Source: DAOPJM01 sp035399665
GTDB lineage: Bacteria > Bacillota > Clostridia > Christensenellales > CAG-138
Direction of reading: 5' to 3'
DNA: 17,258 bases
Assembly (NCBI GenBank): GCA_035399665.1
Contig: DAOPJM010000038.1
Span: forward strand, 1 to 17,258
This document shows, piece after piece, positions 7,301 to 13,968 of the stretch (within the stretch, counting starts at the first letter, position 1; every line of letters starts with the position of its first letter). A program made the translations under genes and the position numbers. The notes under the pieces are model-generated. The model was not told the origin of the DNA. It did no database searches and was given only the letters and a program-made list of their open reading frames with translations.

Positions 7301-8911
7301 GTTCTGCTGCTGATTATCATACTGCTGATTGTGAAAGCAATACGAAAGGTCAAAGGACACAGACGCGGAACGAAATCCGCAACGGAAGCAACGCCAAACG
7401 CGGCGAAAAAGCAGGACGAAACGATGGCTCGAGCGTTGGCGGCGGAGGAGAAGCTGAGACAGGCTGAGGAGGAGCTGCGCGTCCTTCGAGCGGGAAACAT
7501 TTCATCGCCAGTCACCCCTGACAGCGCGGACACGACTGACAAGTCGGAAGACGTCCAACCCAAAGTATCAGAAGCGAGGCCGAAAAGAAAGCGCAGAGGA
7601 AGAGCGTTCATTGTAGTCCTGATTATTGTGGCGCTGCTTGCGGCGGCGGGTGCGATTCTTTATCTTAACTCCGACCTTCGAGCGGGCGCCGAAGCGCTGT
7701 ATTTTCTCAAGGATTATGCCTGCCGCGATACAATCAATATGCAGCTGCTCGTTCAGGCGGATGTTGATGGTGAACATATCGAAGCCGAGGCGTTTGTCAG
7801 TCGCGTTACCGAATCGGGACTCCGCATTACCCGCATTGAACAGGACGGAATATGTCTTTACCATGCGGACGATACGATTTTCCTTGAGAACGGGAAAGCC
7901 TATGCCGCCTGCGGCCTGCTCCCGGATTACTCGAAGCTGCTCGACAAGGTACTTGATGTTTACAGCATAACAGAAGTTTCAGCTGTCAAGAGCAACAGCG
8001 GGAATGCTTACACTATCACGTCGACGGGTTCAAACGCAATGGAGCTGTTGCGCCTTCTGTTGCCCGCATACGCTGATAAGCTTTCATCGGCGCAGAGTGT
8101 GGACATAATCCTTACGGAGACGGGTGGGAAGCTGTCCGAGCTGCGCTTTTCCGGCAGCGGGACGCTAAATGACGAGCGGCGCACAGCGGTAACGGTAACG
8201 GCCGACCTAACCTTACTTTCATCGGACGCAGCCGCCGTGATACCACAGGAGGTAATGAACGCCGCGCTTGATAACGACAGCGCGGACACGGCCGAATCCT
8301 GCGACGATGCTTTCCGACTTATTCAAGCTTGGGCGGAGTTGGAGGCGCGTGATCCTCTTTATGCGGGAATTCACCTTACCGCCGATTGTGGGCCGCTGCT
8401 TTTGGATGATGAATCTGAGTATTTTAGAGTGGTGTCGGATGGAACGGAAATCAACTGCGTTCGCAGGAACGGGTTTGCCGTCTACTTTACGGAGGACAAG
8501 TATTGTCTTGCGGACGGTTCCTCCGCGTCGTCCTCTGATGCGTCTGTCGCACGCAGCGCACAGCTTTTGAGAATCGCATATGAGCTGTGCCTAAACGGAG
8601 ATATGCGCTGCGAGGGAGACGAACAAAGCAGCACATACACACTCGCTCTTGACAAAGAGGGAATGTCGGCGGTGGCAAAGGCGATTGCAGCCGACACGGA
8701 AAGCATGGACATTGATTTTAGCAGCGGAAGCGTACAGGTCGTTGTGGAGAATGGGGTAATACGCTCGGTGCGCTTTGCCGTAGGGGGAAACACGCAAATC
8801 GTCATAGTTCAGACCGACATATCGCTGTCGGCTGACATAAGCTTTGATGACGATACGGAGAACAAGGACTGCACGGTTCCGGATGCCGCTGCGGTCGCGC
8901 TGAAGGATTAA
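4385..8911 (+). CDS. GLUG-repeat membrane protein with tandem LolA/LppX-like C-terminal domain
   Basis: The product has 1508 residues. Residues 1-34 form a signal peptide (KRR, then a hydrophobic core, then GLAAQAEA). GLUG-type repeats (GGIVGINYGTI, GGIIGTNLGAV, GGIVGRSCGHV, GGVIGQ) fill about 160-340. A helical segment with a Ser/Gly-rich insert (about 408-460) runs from 340 to 530, and a second GLUG block from 538 to 680. A B-repeat-like segment (757-822; KAGYYSEW, TAVYTPYI) and a beta domain follow. TM1 is at about 964-986, a cytosolic charged coil (AAEEKLRQAEEELRVL) lies between, and TM2 is at about 1074-1092. The external C-terminal part (1097-1508) contains two similar halves, each of strands flanking a helix, resembling LolA/LppX lipid carriers in style. 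The start overlaps the MMPL gene, so it is probably translationally coupled and a partner of the pump. GLUG and topology are seen; the carrier role is inferred. Confidence 0.85.
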   Translation: MTNNGNSVCKRRAMAATLTLLMVLGAAADGLAAQAEAGKANTASKDAAVAETTSEPDTIGYETVYIECAEDFLEFAKSCSLDTWSQGKEVVLLSDISVGGTDFVNIPIFSGVFDGSGYTVSGLNLSDSCYPSGLFGIIQTGAVVKNLNVDGTVSPSGDAEAVGGIVGINYGTISACTFTGTVCGESSTGGIVGMNGVTGTINGCKSFGGVFGQHATGGIIGTNLGAVNGCTNSCYVNIVSIDPTFAPEDLEVDLTQSIAQFASADSLSASTDTGGVAGYSSGIIKHSQNGGSIGYRHIGYNVGGIVGRSCGHVLACINMGAVYGRKDVGGVIGQMEPYIDSSLSVDLLSQLQTEIDEMTALIDEAIDDTDGSVQTAASRLNKMADYMDAAANAVGNMTAYASVVSSITGSGSVSGSGSGEATAPSVSVSGDGDSGIEVSGDPVSVEGESSASAQGTVSATSQIKVNASQHKLSAALSGMTNQLRLLNGEMSGASATLSDDVRAINDQADKIAGTVMELFAAVENGDTDSLITDASDVNVEAVTYGKVTACVNRGNVYGDIDVGGIAGSIAIEYELDPEDDVSSELSAGVQSRYELKAIIQGCRNSGSVAAKRDCVGGICGRMDLGLILCAEAYGSVESENGDYVGGISGLSKSVIRSCYAKCTLSGRRYVGGVTGSGSDADENRSGSVTQKCCTIVLVRDYSQYAGAISGSDAGEFSDNYFVSDNLTGLGMSSYTGRAEPIEYSKLMKSAVIPSDLRSFSLSFVADGVVVDSIAFNYDDSFDESVFPTIPTKAGYYSEWDTDELNNIHFDTVVTAVYTPYITALSVKDCRGNTRPILYVEGAFCEDDEVMALAQAKTPSEFEQLADSFEDGVLEYFSYFKRGELPQMYVCREIVEQWRVMLPNDGRATHTIRYLSPDGDAKNLKVYCKRDGQWSSVDSEAVGSYLSFDVDGNDVEFAVLSVYPVWWLWIVAAVLLLIIILLIVKAIRKVKGHRRGTKSATEATPNAAKKQDETMARALAAEEKLRQAEEELRVLRAGNISSPVTPDSADTTDKSEDVQPKVSEARPKRKRRGRAFIVVLIIVALLAAAGAILYLNSDLRAGAEALYFLKDYACRDTINMQLLVQADVDGEHIEAEAFVSRVTESGLRITRIEQDGICLYHADDTIFLENGKAYAACGLLPDYSKLLDKVLDVYSITEVSAVKSNSGNAYTITSTGSNAMELLRLLLPAYADKLSSAQSVDIILTETGGKLSELRFSGSGTLNDERRTAVTVTADLTLLSSDAAAVIPQEVMNAALDNDSADTAESCDDAFRLIQAWAELEARDPLYAGIHLTADCGPLLLDDESEYFRVVSDGTEINCVRRNGFAVYFTEDKYCLADGSSASSSDASVARSAQLLRIAYELCLNGDMRCEGDEQSSTYTLALDKEGMSAVAKAIAADTESMDIDFSSGSVQVVVENGVIRSVRFAVGGNTQIVIVQTDISLSADISFDDDTENKDCTVPDAAAVALKD

Positions 8912-8926
8912 GGAGGGGGATTATAC

Positions 8927-9532
8927 ATGGAGACGAAGATCATATGCATAAGCAGGGAATTTGGCAGCGGCGGGCATGAGACGGCTGTAAAAACGGCGGC
9001 GAAGCTGGGCATTAAGGTTTTTGAGAAGGAGCTTTTCCACATGGCCTGCCGCTACGGGGAGGTAGCGGAAAAAACGCTGCGGGATTCCGATGAAAGAGCA
9101 ACGAACCCATTTTTGTTTCAAGGCGTGTTCGAGGGGAACTATCATGTGATACGCGGACTTCCCACCTCGGAGGTGCTGTTCTCCCTGCAAAGCCATGAGA
9201 TCATGCGCATAGCCAAACGCGAGAGCTGCATCATCGTCGGACGCTGCGCCGACTTTGTGCTAAGGGATGAAGCGGAGATAAAGCTGCTCAGGGTCTTCGT
9301 GTCCGCGCCCTTTGGACAACGAGTTCAAAGAAAGATGGAGCAGGAGCAGCTCTCAAGAGACAAAGCGACACGCCTAATAAAAAAGATGGACAAGCAGCGC
9401 AGACAATACTGTGAACACTATACGAGTCACCCCTGGGGCGACCCGCGATACTATGATATGAACATCGATGTTTCGGCAACGGGCATAGACGCCGCGGTCG
9501 AAATGATATCACAACGATATTATTGCCTGTAA
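8927..9532 (+). CDS. Cytidylate kinase-like family protein
   Basis: The 201-residue soluble protein starts with ICISREFGSGGHETAVKTAA, the nucleotide-binding loop style of the cytidylate-kinase-like family (Cytidylate_kin2), followed by KVFEKELFHMA and IIVGRCADFVLRD. A helical lid region rich in Arg and Lys lies at about 125-160 and the C-terminal motif is YYDMNIDVS. Members of this family are much shorter in evidence than true cytidylate kinase (Cmk): they share the fold, but the substrates are mostly unknown. A strong AGGAGGGGG ribosome site lies 7 bases before the ATG, and the gene follows the GLUG gene after only 15 bases, so it is the last gene of the transporter operon. It could phosphorylate a nucleotide or small molecule linked to the exported compound, but that is a guess from position. 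Confidence 0.88.
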   Translation: METKIICISREFGSGGHETAVKTAAKLGIKVFEKELFHMACRYGEVAEKTLRDSDERATNPFLFQGVFEGNYHVIRGLPTSEVLFSLQSHEIMRIAKRESCIIVGRCADFVLRDEAEIKLLRVFVSAPFGQRVQRKMEQEQLSRDKATRLIKKMDKQRRQYCEHYTSHPWGDPRYYDMNIDVSATGIDAAVEMISQRYYCL

Positions 9533-9996
9533 TGAACAAAGCGGGGCCAAGCTATAAGTAACGCTCTACCGACCGGCCTTTCAGCGCAACATACTTTCCC
9601 ATGTGCGCATCCCAAATAGCGGCACAAACAAGTACAGGTCCTTTGCGTCTGCTTGGGAGATTGTTTGCAGTATGCTGTCTTTCGCGGAGAACCGGACGAT
9701 TGCACTTACATTATACCCCTGTCCTGTTTTTCGGCAATCGCATTGATTGGTCGTTGTAAGCACCGCCAATTCACCTTCTGACGCTCTTTCCGCTTCACAA
9801 GATCCGCTGCGGAGCCCACCAGATACCATTTTACACCAATGAATTGTTTCAAGAGAGATTTGGCACAAGTGATTCCTTAAATATAGTCAACCCGAAAATT
9901 TACTTTGGAAATTCACCGCGAAGTGGGGACACGGTCTTTTCCGAAAATGACGCTTGTTGTTTTAGGGAAGCTGTGTTATCATTTGGGGCGGAGGTG
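9533..9996. other. Gene-poor stretch between kinase-like gene and acetyltransferase
   Basis: No gene is supported in these 464 bases. Open frames exist on both strands (9581-9868 minus, and a plus frame entering the acetyltransferase from 9844), but neither has a ribosome site or a recognisable motif. Fragments of plausible protein sequence in shifting frames suggest a decayed gene whose identity I cannot recover. No clear rho-independent terminator follows the kinase-like gene. A possible promoter for the acetyltransferase is at 9954-9981. Confidence 0.4.
9954..9981 (+). promoter_or_regulatory. Possible promoter of the acetyltransferase gene
   Basis: TTGTTG (9954-9959) and TTATCA (9976-9981) are 16 bases apart, a partial match to the sigma-A consensus. 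Transcription would begin just before the GGAGGTGAT ribosome site. This supports the acetyltransferase being transcribed on its own rather than with the upstream operon. Confidence 0.3.
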
Positions 9997-9998
9997 AT
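9990..9998 (+). promoter_or_regulatory. Perfect Shine-Dalgarno site overlapping a possible ATG
   Basis: GGAGGTGAT matches the full anti-Shine-Dalgarno end of 16S rRNA. It overlaps the ATG at 9997-9999, so that codon cannot be used well if the whole site pairs. The in-frame TTG at 10006 stands at normal distance and would remove three residues from the product. Confidence 0.55.
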
Positions 9999-10626
9999 GA
10001 TTTCTTTGGATAACTATATCATTCGGCGGGAGCTGCCGTCCGATTATGCGGAAGCTGAAAATCTGACCCGTGAGGCATTCTGGAACGTATATCGCCCCGG
10101 CTGCCTTGAGCATTATGTGCTGCACTGCTTCAGGGACAAGCCCGAATTCGTCCCGGAGCTTGACCTTGTGATGGAGCAAGACGGGCGTTTGATAGGACAT
10201 ATCATGTATGTTCGCGCCGAAATAGAGCTGACGGAAGGCGGCGTCTTGCCCATAATGACCTTTGGGCCCATAAGTATAACTCCGGAACTCAAACGCAAGG
10301 GTTATGGCAAGAGGTTGCTCGACTACTCCATGAACCTCGCCGCCGACATGGGCGCGGGCGCGCTGTGTATGGAGGGCAACATCAACTTCTACGGCAAGTC
10401 GGGCTTCGTGCTTGCAGGCACAAAGGGCATACGCTATCACGCCGAGCCTGACAAGCTCATCGTGCCTTACTTCCTTTTGAAGGAGCTGACGCCGAACTAC
10501 CTTGACGGGCGTACGGGCGTTTACCACACCCCCAAGGGTTACTACGTTGACGAGAGGGCAGCCGAGGAGTTCGACCGACACTTCCCCAATAAGGTCAAGC
10601 TGCGCCTTCCCGGACAGCTTGTATAG
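9997..10626 (+). CDS. GNAT-family N-acetyltransferase
   Basis: The 209-residue protein has the GNAT fold. The acetyl-CoA-binding motif A is ITPELKRKGYGKRLLDYSM (R-K-G-Y-G-K fits R/Q-x-x-G-x-G/A) at about residues 90-108, preceded by the usual beta strand (IMTFGPISI). NFYGKSGFVL is the C-terminal motif. It resembles the YhbS-like group (COG3153), with a longer C-terminal tail of about 60 residues containing GVYHTPKGYYVDE. It transfers an acetyl group from acetyl-CoA to an unknown amine. Start choice is uncertain: ATG 9997 lies only 2 bases after GGAGG, while TTG 10006 is ideally spaced (7 bases) from the extended site GGAGGTGAT. The open frame continues upstream to 9844, but that part has no GNAT similarity. 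Confidence 0.88.
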   Translation: MISLDNYIIRRELPSDYAEAENLTREAFWNVYRPGCLEHYVLHCFRDKPEFVPELDLVMEQDGRLIGHIMYVRAEIELTEGGVLPIMTFGPISITPELKRKGYGKRLLDYSMNLAADMGAGALCMEGNINFYGKSGFVLAGTKGIRYHAEPDKLIVPYFLLKELTPNYLDGRTGVYHTPKGYYVDERAAEEFDRHFPNKVKLRLPGQLV

Positions 10627-10917
10627 GGCGCATGACGGGGCTTTTTAAGGCCAGCTTTTTGGGGGGGAACAATTAGCTTGCGATACAATAACCAATCGTC
10701 CGCCGACCAAGCCGGTGGTTACTTATATGCGGGCATAGCTCTCTATTCTTCAAAGATGCGTCAAACGTAAGGCGGTCTGCCAATGGCGCCAACTGTTACT
10801 TGCTGCCTGTAAACGGGTCGTCATTTTGCAGCGTTGGTTGCTCTCCTAACTTGTCCTCGTGCAAGCGGTTCCTTATGCATTTCGCAATTCAGCTCGTTAT
10901 CTTTTTTCTCCCCCCCC
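10627..10917. other. Convergent intergenic stretch without genes
   Basis: This stretch lies between the ends of the acetyltransferase gene and lysS. Short open frames (for example at 10800-11033 plus) lack ribosome sites and end inside lysS or its terminator. Near its two ends are homopolymer tracts that are inverted copies of each other: TTTTTGGGGGGG (10656-10667) and eight C followed by eight A (10910-10925). Nothing else is recognisable. Confidence 0.45.
10639..10660 (+). terminator. Possible terminator after the acetyltransferase
   Basis: GGCTT-TTTA-AGGCC gives a short five-pair stem, including one G-U pair, followed by AGCTTTTT. It begins 13 bases after the stop codon of the acetyltransferase. 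The stem is weak, so the call is tentative. Confidence 0.35.
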
Positions 10918-10951
10918 AAAAAAAACGGAGGGACGGCGCAAGACCGTCCCT
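10918..10951 (-). terminator. Rho-independent terminator of the alaS-lysS operon
   Basis: Reading the minus strand past the lysS stop, AGGGACGG (10944-10951) and CCGTCCCT (10929-10936) form a perfect 8-bp stem with a 7-base loop. After CCG comes a run of eight T (10918-10925). This is a textbook terminator about 20 bases downstream of lysS. The plus strand has no T run after the stem, so it works mainly in one direction. Confidence 0.9.
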
Positions 10952-10971
10952 TGAACTTTGCAATAACCTAT

Positions 10972-12471
10972 TTAGACCTTGGGCTTCATGGTCGGGAAAA
11001 GCAGCACGTCTCGGATTGAGACGCTGTCCGTGAGCAGCATGACCATGCGGTCTATGCCTATGCCCACCCCGCCCGTTGGGGGCATACCGTACTCCAACGC
11101 CATGCAGAAGTCTTCGTTGATCATCATCGCCTCGTCGTCGCCCTTGCTGCGCTCCTTGGCCTGCTGCACAAAGCGGTTGCGCTGGTCTATCGGGTCGTTC
11201 AGCTCGGAGAAGGCGTTCGCGTACTCATGCCCGCAGATGAACAGCTCGAACCTGTCGGTGATGGTCTCGCTGCCGTCCTTGCGCTTGGCAAGAGGGCTTA
11301 TCTCTATCGGGTAATCCACAATAAAGGTGGGGTTGACAAGCTTGTCCTCGACGAACTCGTCGAACGCGACCGCCAGCATCTGCCCCTTGGTCGCGGTTTT
11401 GTCCTTCAGCTCCAGTCCAAGCTTCACGCCCGCCTGCCGCGCCTGCTCATCGGTTTCAAAAGCCATAAAGTCCACGCCCGTTTCGCCCTTGACCGCGTCG
11501 TTCATGGGTATCCTCGCAAACGGAGGCGTCAAATCGACGTCCCTGCCGTTATACTTGATCTTGGTCGTGCCGTTGACAAGCTCGCAGCTATGCGCGAACA
11601 AATCCTCCGTCAGAGCCATCATGCCGCGAAGGTCGGTGTAAGCCTGATAAATCTCTATCGTGGTGAACTCGGGGTTATGGGTCAGGTCCATGCCCTCGTT
11701 CCTAAACAGCCTGCCTATCTCGTATACGCGCTCAAGCCCGCCCACTATGCACATCTTCAGATGCAGCTCGGTGGCGATGCGCAGGTACATATCAATATTC
11801 AGGGTGTTATGGTGCGTAATAAAGGGTCTTGCCGACGCGCCGCTTGCCGTGGTTGACAAAACAGGGGTCTCGACCTCCATAAAGCCCTGCGAATCCAGCC
11901 TTGACCTTATGCCCGCGATGATCCTGCTGCGCTTTACGAAGGTATCCCTTGACTCGGCGTTCATGAAAAGATCGACATAGCGCATACGATACCTAAGCTC
12001 AGGGTCCTTGAGACCGTGGAACTTCTCAGGCAGAGGACGCATGGACTTGCTAAGCAGCGTGCAGCGCTCGGTGTGTACGCTGACCTCGCCCGAACGGGTC
12101 TTGAAAACCTTGCCCGACACGCCAACTATGTCGCCGATATCGTATTGCTTGAAGTCCGCGTACTCGTCCTGCCCGACGTCGTCGCGCCGAACGTATATCT
12201 GAATCTCGCCCTTCGCATCCAGAATGTGCGCGAAGGAAGCCTTGCCCATTATGCGCTTGGACATCATGCGCCCGGCGACGGACACCTCCTTGCCCTCAAG
12301 CTCGTCATAGTGCTCGGCTATATCAACGCTGTGGTGCGTCTGATCGAAGGTGAGCCTTTGGAAGGGGTCGCGCCCCTGCTCCGTCAAGGCCGCAAGCTTA
12401 TCACGTCTTATCTGAAGAAGCTCGGAAAGCTGCTGCTCCTCGCTCTGTCCTTCAATGGGAGGATGTTCCAT
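10972..12471 (-). CDS. lysS: Lysyl-tRNA synthetase, class II
   Basis: The enzyme charges tRNA-Lys with lysine using ATP. The 499-residue length is normal for bacterial LysRS. Residues 60-145 are the OB-fold anticodon-binding domain (VSVAGRMMSKRIMGKASF). Motif 2 is FRNEGMDLTHNPEF (about 256-269) and motif 3 is GGVGIGIDRMVML (about 467-479), as in class II synthetases of this subclass. One small deviation is RIATELHLKM at 231-240, where most homologues I know read RIAPELYLKR. The ribosome site AAGGAG overlaps the greA stop codon and the two genes are 12 bases apart, so they are cotranscribed. The gene is followed by a strong terminator. Confidence 0.97.
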   Translation of the reverse strand: MEHPPIEGQSEEQQLSELLQIRRDKLAALTEQGRDPFQRLTFDQTHHSVDIAEHYDELEGKEVSVAGRMMSKRIMGKASFAHILDAKGEIQIYVRRDDVGQDEYADFKQYDIGDIVGVSGKVFKTRSGEVSVHTERCTLLSKSMRPLPEKFHGLKDPELRYRMRYVDLFMNAESRDTFVKRSRIIAGIRSRLDSQGFMEVETPVLSTTASGASARPFITHHNTLNIDMYLRIATELHLKMCIVGGLERVYEIGRLFRNEGMDLTHNPEFTTIEIYQAYTDLRGMMALTEDLFAHSCELVNGTTKIKYNGRDVDLTPPFARIPMNDAVKGETGVDFMAFETDEQARQAGVKLGLELKDKTATKGQMLAVAFDEFVEDKLVNPTFIVDYPIEISPLAKRKDGSETITDRFELFICGHEYANAFSELNDPIDQRNRFVQQAKERSKGDDEAMMINEDFCMALEYGMPPTGGVGIGIDRMVMLLTDSVSIRDVLLFPTMKPKV

Positions 12472-12483
12472 TTTGTAAACTCC

Positions 12484-12954
12484 TTACTTTCCTATTGTCA
12501 GTATCTCAAACTGTCTCACGCCCGACGGAGTGTCCGCCGATACTATCTCGCCGACCTTATGCCCAAGGAGAGCCGCGCCAATGGGCGACTCGTTGGAGAT
12601 CGAACCCTTCGCGGGGCTTGCCGCCGCCGTGCCGACAATGGTGTAGCTTAGGGTCTTGCCCCTTACCACGTCCCTGAAGCTCACCGTGGAGCCCATGCTG
12701 ACCATGCTTGTGTCAACGGCGCGGTGATCGAAAATCTTAGCGTTCCTCAGCTCGTCCTCAAGGCGCAGAATCTCGTACTCGTTTCTGGCCTGCTCGTTCT
12801 TGGCGGCGTCATACTCCGCGTTCTCACTCAAATCGCCAAAGCCTCTTGCGACCTTCAGCATCTCCGCGATCTCCTGCCTGCGGGACGTCTTTAACCGCTC
12901 AAGGTGTGCCACGCGCTCCTGCCGTTCCTCTTCTGTCAACCAAATCTCTGCCAT
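12484..12954 (-). CDS. greA: Transcription elongation factor GreA
   Basis: GreA enters the secondary channel of RNA polymerase and stimulates cleavage of backtracked RNA. The 156-residue length is typical. Residues 1-75 form the N-terminal coiled coil; its tip GFGDLSENAEYDAAKNEQ carries the acidic residues D41 and E44 that hold the catalytic magnesium. Residues 80-156 form the FKBP-like C-terminal domain (ISNESPIGAALLGHKVGE). The ribosome site GAAGGAG is about 11 bases before the ATG. It is transcribed from a consensus promoter at the end of dus and probably also from the upstream alaS promoter, and it continues into lysS. Confidence 0.97.
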   Translation of the reverse strand: MAEIWLTEEERQERVAHLERLKTSRRQEIAEMLKVARGFGDLSENAEYDAAKNEQARNEYEILRLEDELRNAKIFDHRAVDTSMVSMGSTVSFRDVVRGKTLSYTIVGTAAASPAKGSISNESPIGAALLGHKVGEIVSADTPSGVRQFEILTIGK

Positions 12955-12999
12955 TTTGCTTATCGCTCCTTCATCTATTGAGTATTCTCTCGATAGGGT

Positions 13000-13968
13000 T
13001 TATTTATTATAATTTTGCTTTTCGGCGCTGTCAAGGAGTATGCGTTCAAAATCATCAAGATTGAGCGCTCCGTTCAGCTCCGTGCGTATCCTTGCCGCGT
13101 TTTTCACGCCCAAAAGGTAGAACCCAAGCTGCTTTCTAAGCTCGATTATCCCCGAATCGCCCTTCCTCTTACACACCGCGTGAGCATACTCAAGCGCGAG
13201 ACGCATACGCTCCGCTTCACACGGAGCAGTGAAGCTTCGTCCGTCAAGCTCCGCCTTAATCTGCTCAAAGACCCAAGGCTTGCCCAACGCGCCCCTTCCC
13301 ACCATCACGCCAAAGCAGTCGGTTTCGCGCATCATCAAAAGCGCGTCCGCCCCGTCCGCTATATCGCCGTTGCCTATGACGGGTATGTGAACCGCGGCCT
13401 GAGCTTCCGCTATGCGGCTTAAGTCCGCCCTGCCGGAGTACTGCTGCTTGGTCGTCCTTGCATGCAGTATGAGCGCGGCCGCTCCGCTCTCCTCGGCCAT
13501 GACCGCGAACTCGCGGGAGTTCAGGTGCTCGTCATCCCAACCGCTGCGAAACTTGACCGTAACAGGCAGCTCACAGGCTTTCGCCATCGCGCTGATACAG
13601 CGTGAAGCCGTGGCAAGGTCGCGCATAAGGGCGGAGCCTTCGCCGTTGGAGGTTATCTTCCTTGCGGGACAGCCGCAGTTGAAGTCAACGCACATCAGCT
13701 CGGGCATATCACTATATACCCTTTTTACCGCCTCTGAAAGCACCTTTGGGTCGCTTCCGAAAAGCTGTACCCCCAGGGGTCTGTCGTCCTCGTCCGCGGT
13801 GAGCAGCTCGAAGGTTTTGGTATTCCCATAGGACAGTCCCTTCGCGGAAACCATCTCGGTAAACGCCCCGTCGCAGCCGTAACGCCTGCATTGCAGCCGA
13901 AAATCCGGCCCCGTAAAGCCCGCCATGGGCGCAAGCAGCACACAGCCGCGCTTGAAAAGCTTTGCCAT
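13000..13968 (-). CDS. dus: tRNA-dihydrouridine synthase (DusB-like)
   Basis: The flavoenzyme reduces uridines in the D loop of tRNA to dihydrouridine with NADPH. The 322-residue protein has the FMN-binding TIM barrel: APMAG at 14-18, the catalytic C100 in DFNCGCPARK, then KFRSGWDD, LILHARTTKQQYSG, PVIGNGDI and MVGRGALGKPWVF, followed by a helical tRNA-binding domain from about residue 245. The motifs fit the bacterial NifR3/DusB branch best. The ATG overlaps the stop of the upstream membrane-protein gene by one base (TGATG) and has no clear ribosome site of its own, so translation is probably coupled. The last codons carry the promoter of greA. Confidence 0.93.
   Translation of the reverse strand: MAKLFKRGCVLLAPMAGFTGPDFRLQCRRYGCDGAFTEMVSAKGLSYGNTKTFELLTADEDDRPLGVQLFGSDPKVLSEAVKRVYSDMPELMCVDFNCGCPARKITSNGEGSALMRDLATASRCISAMAKACELPVTVKFRSGWDDEHLNSREFAVMAEESGAAALILHARTTKQQYSGRADLSRIAEAQAAVHIPVIGNGDIADGADALLMMRETDCFGVMVGRGALGKPWVFEQIKAELDGRSFTAPCEAERMRLALEYAHAVCKRKGDSGIIELRKQLGFYLLGVKNAARIRTELNGALNLDDFERILLDSAEKQNYNK
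13006..13034 (-). promoter_or_regulatory. Consensus internal promoter for greA-lysS
   Basis: On the minus strand, TTGACA (13029-13034), a 17-base spacer and TATAAT (13006-13011) form a perfect sigma-A promoter. It is located inside the last codons of dus. Transcription would start near 12999, leaving a leader of about 45 bases before greA. Exact matches at both boxes with ideal spacing make chance unlikely. Confidence 0.8.

Noticed and set aside
9581..9868. Minus-strand open frame of 95 codons
   Set aside because: No ribosome site, cysteine-rich random-looking product, and the stretch seems to be decayed DNA; kept only as part of the unassigned region.
9844..9996. N-terminal extension of the acetyltransferase
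   Set aside because: The 51 extra residues lack GNAT similarity and precede a perfect ribosome site, so they are read-through of upstream sequence.
11227..12651. Long plus-strand open frames opposite lysS and greA
   Set aside because: Antisense shadows of strongly conserved genes; no initiation signals and no protein-like features of their own.
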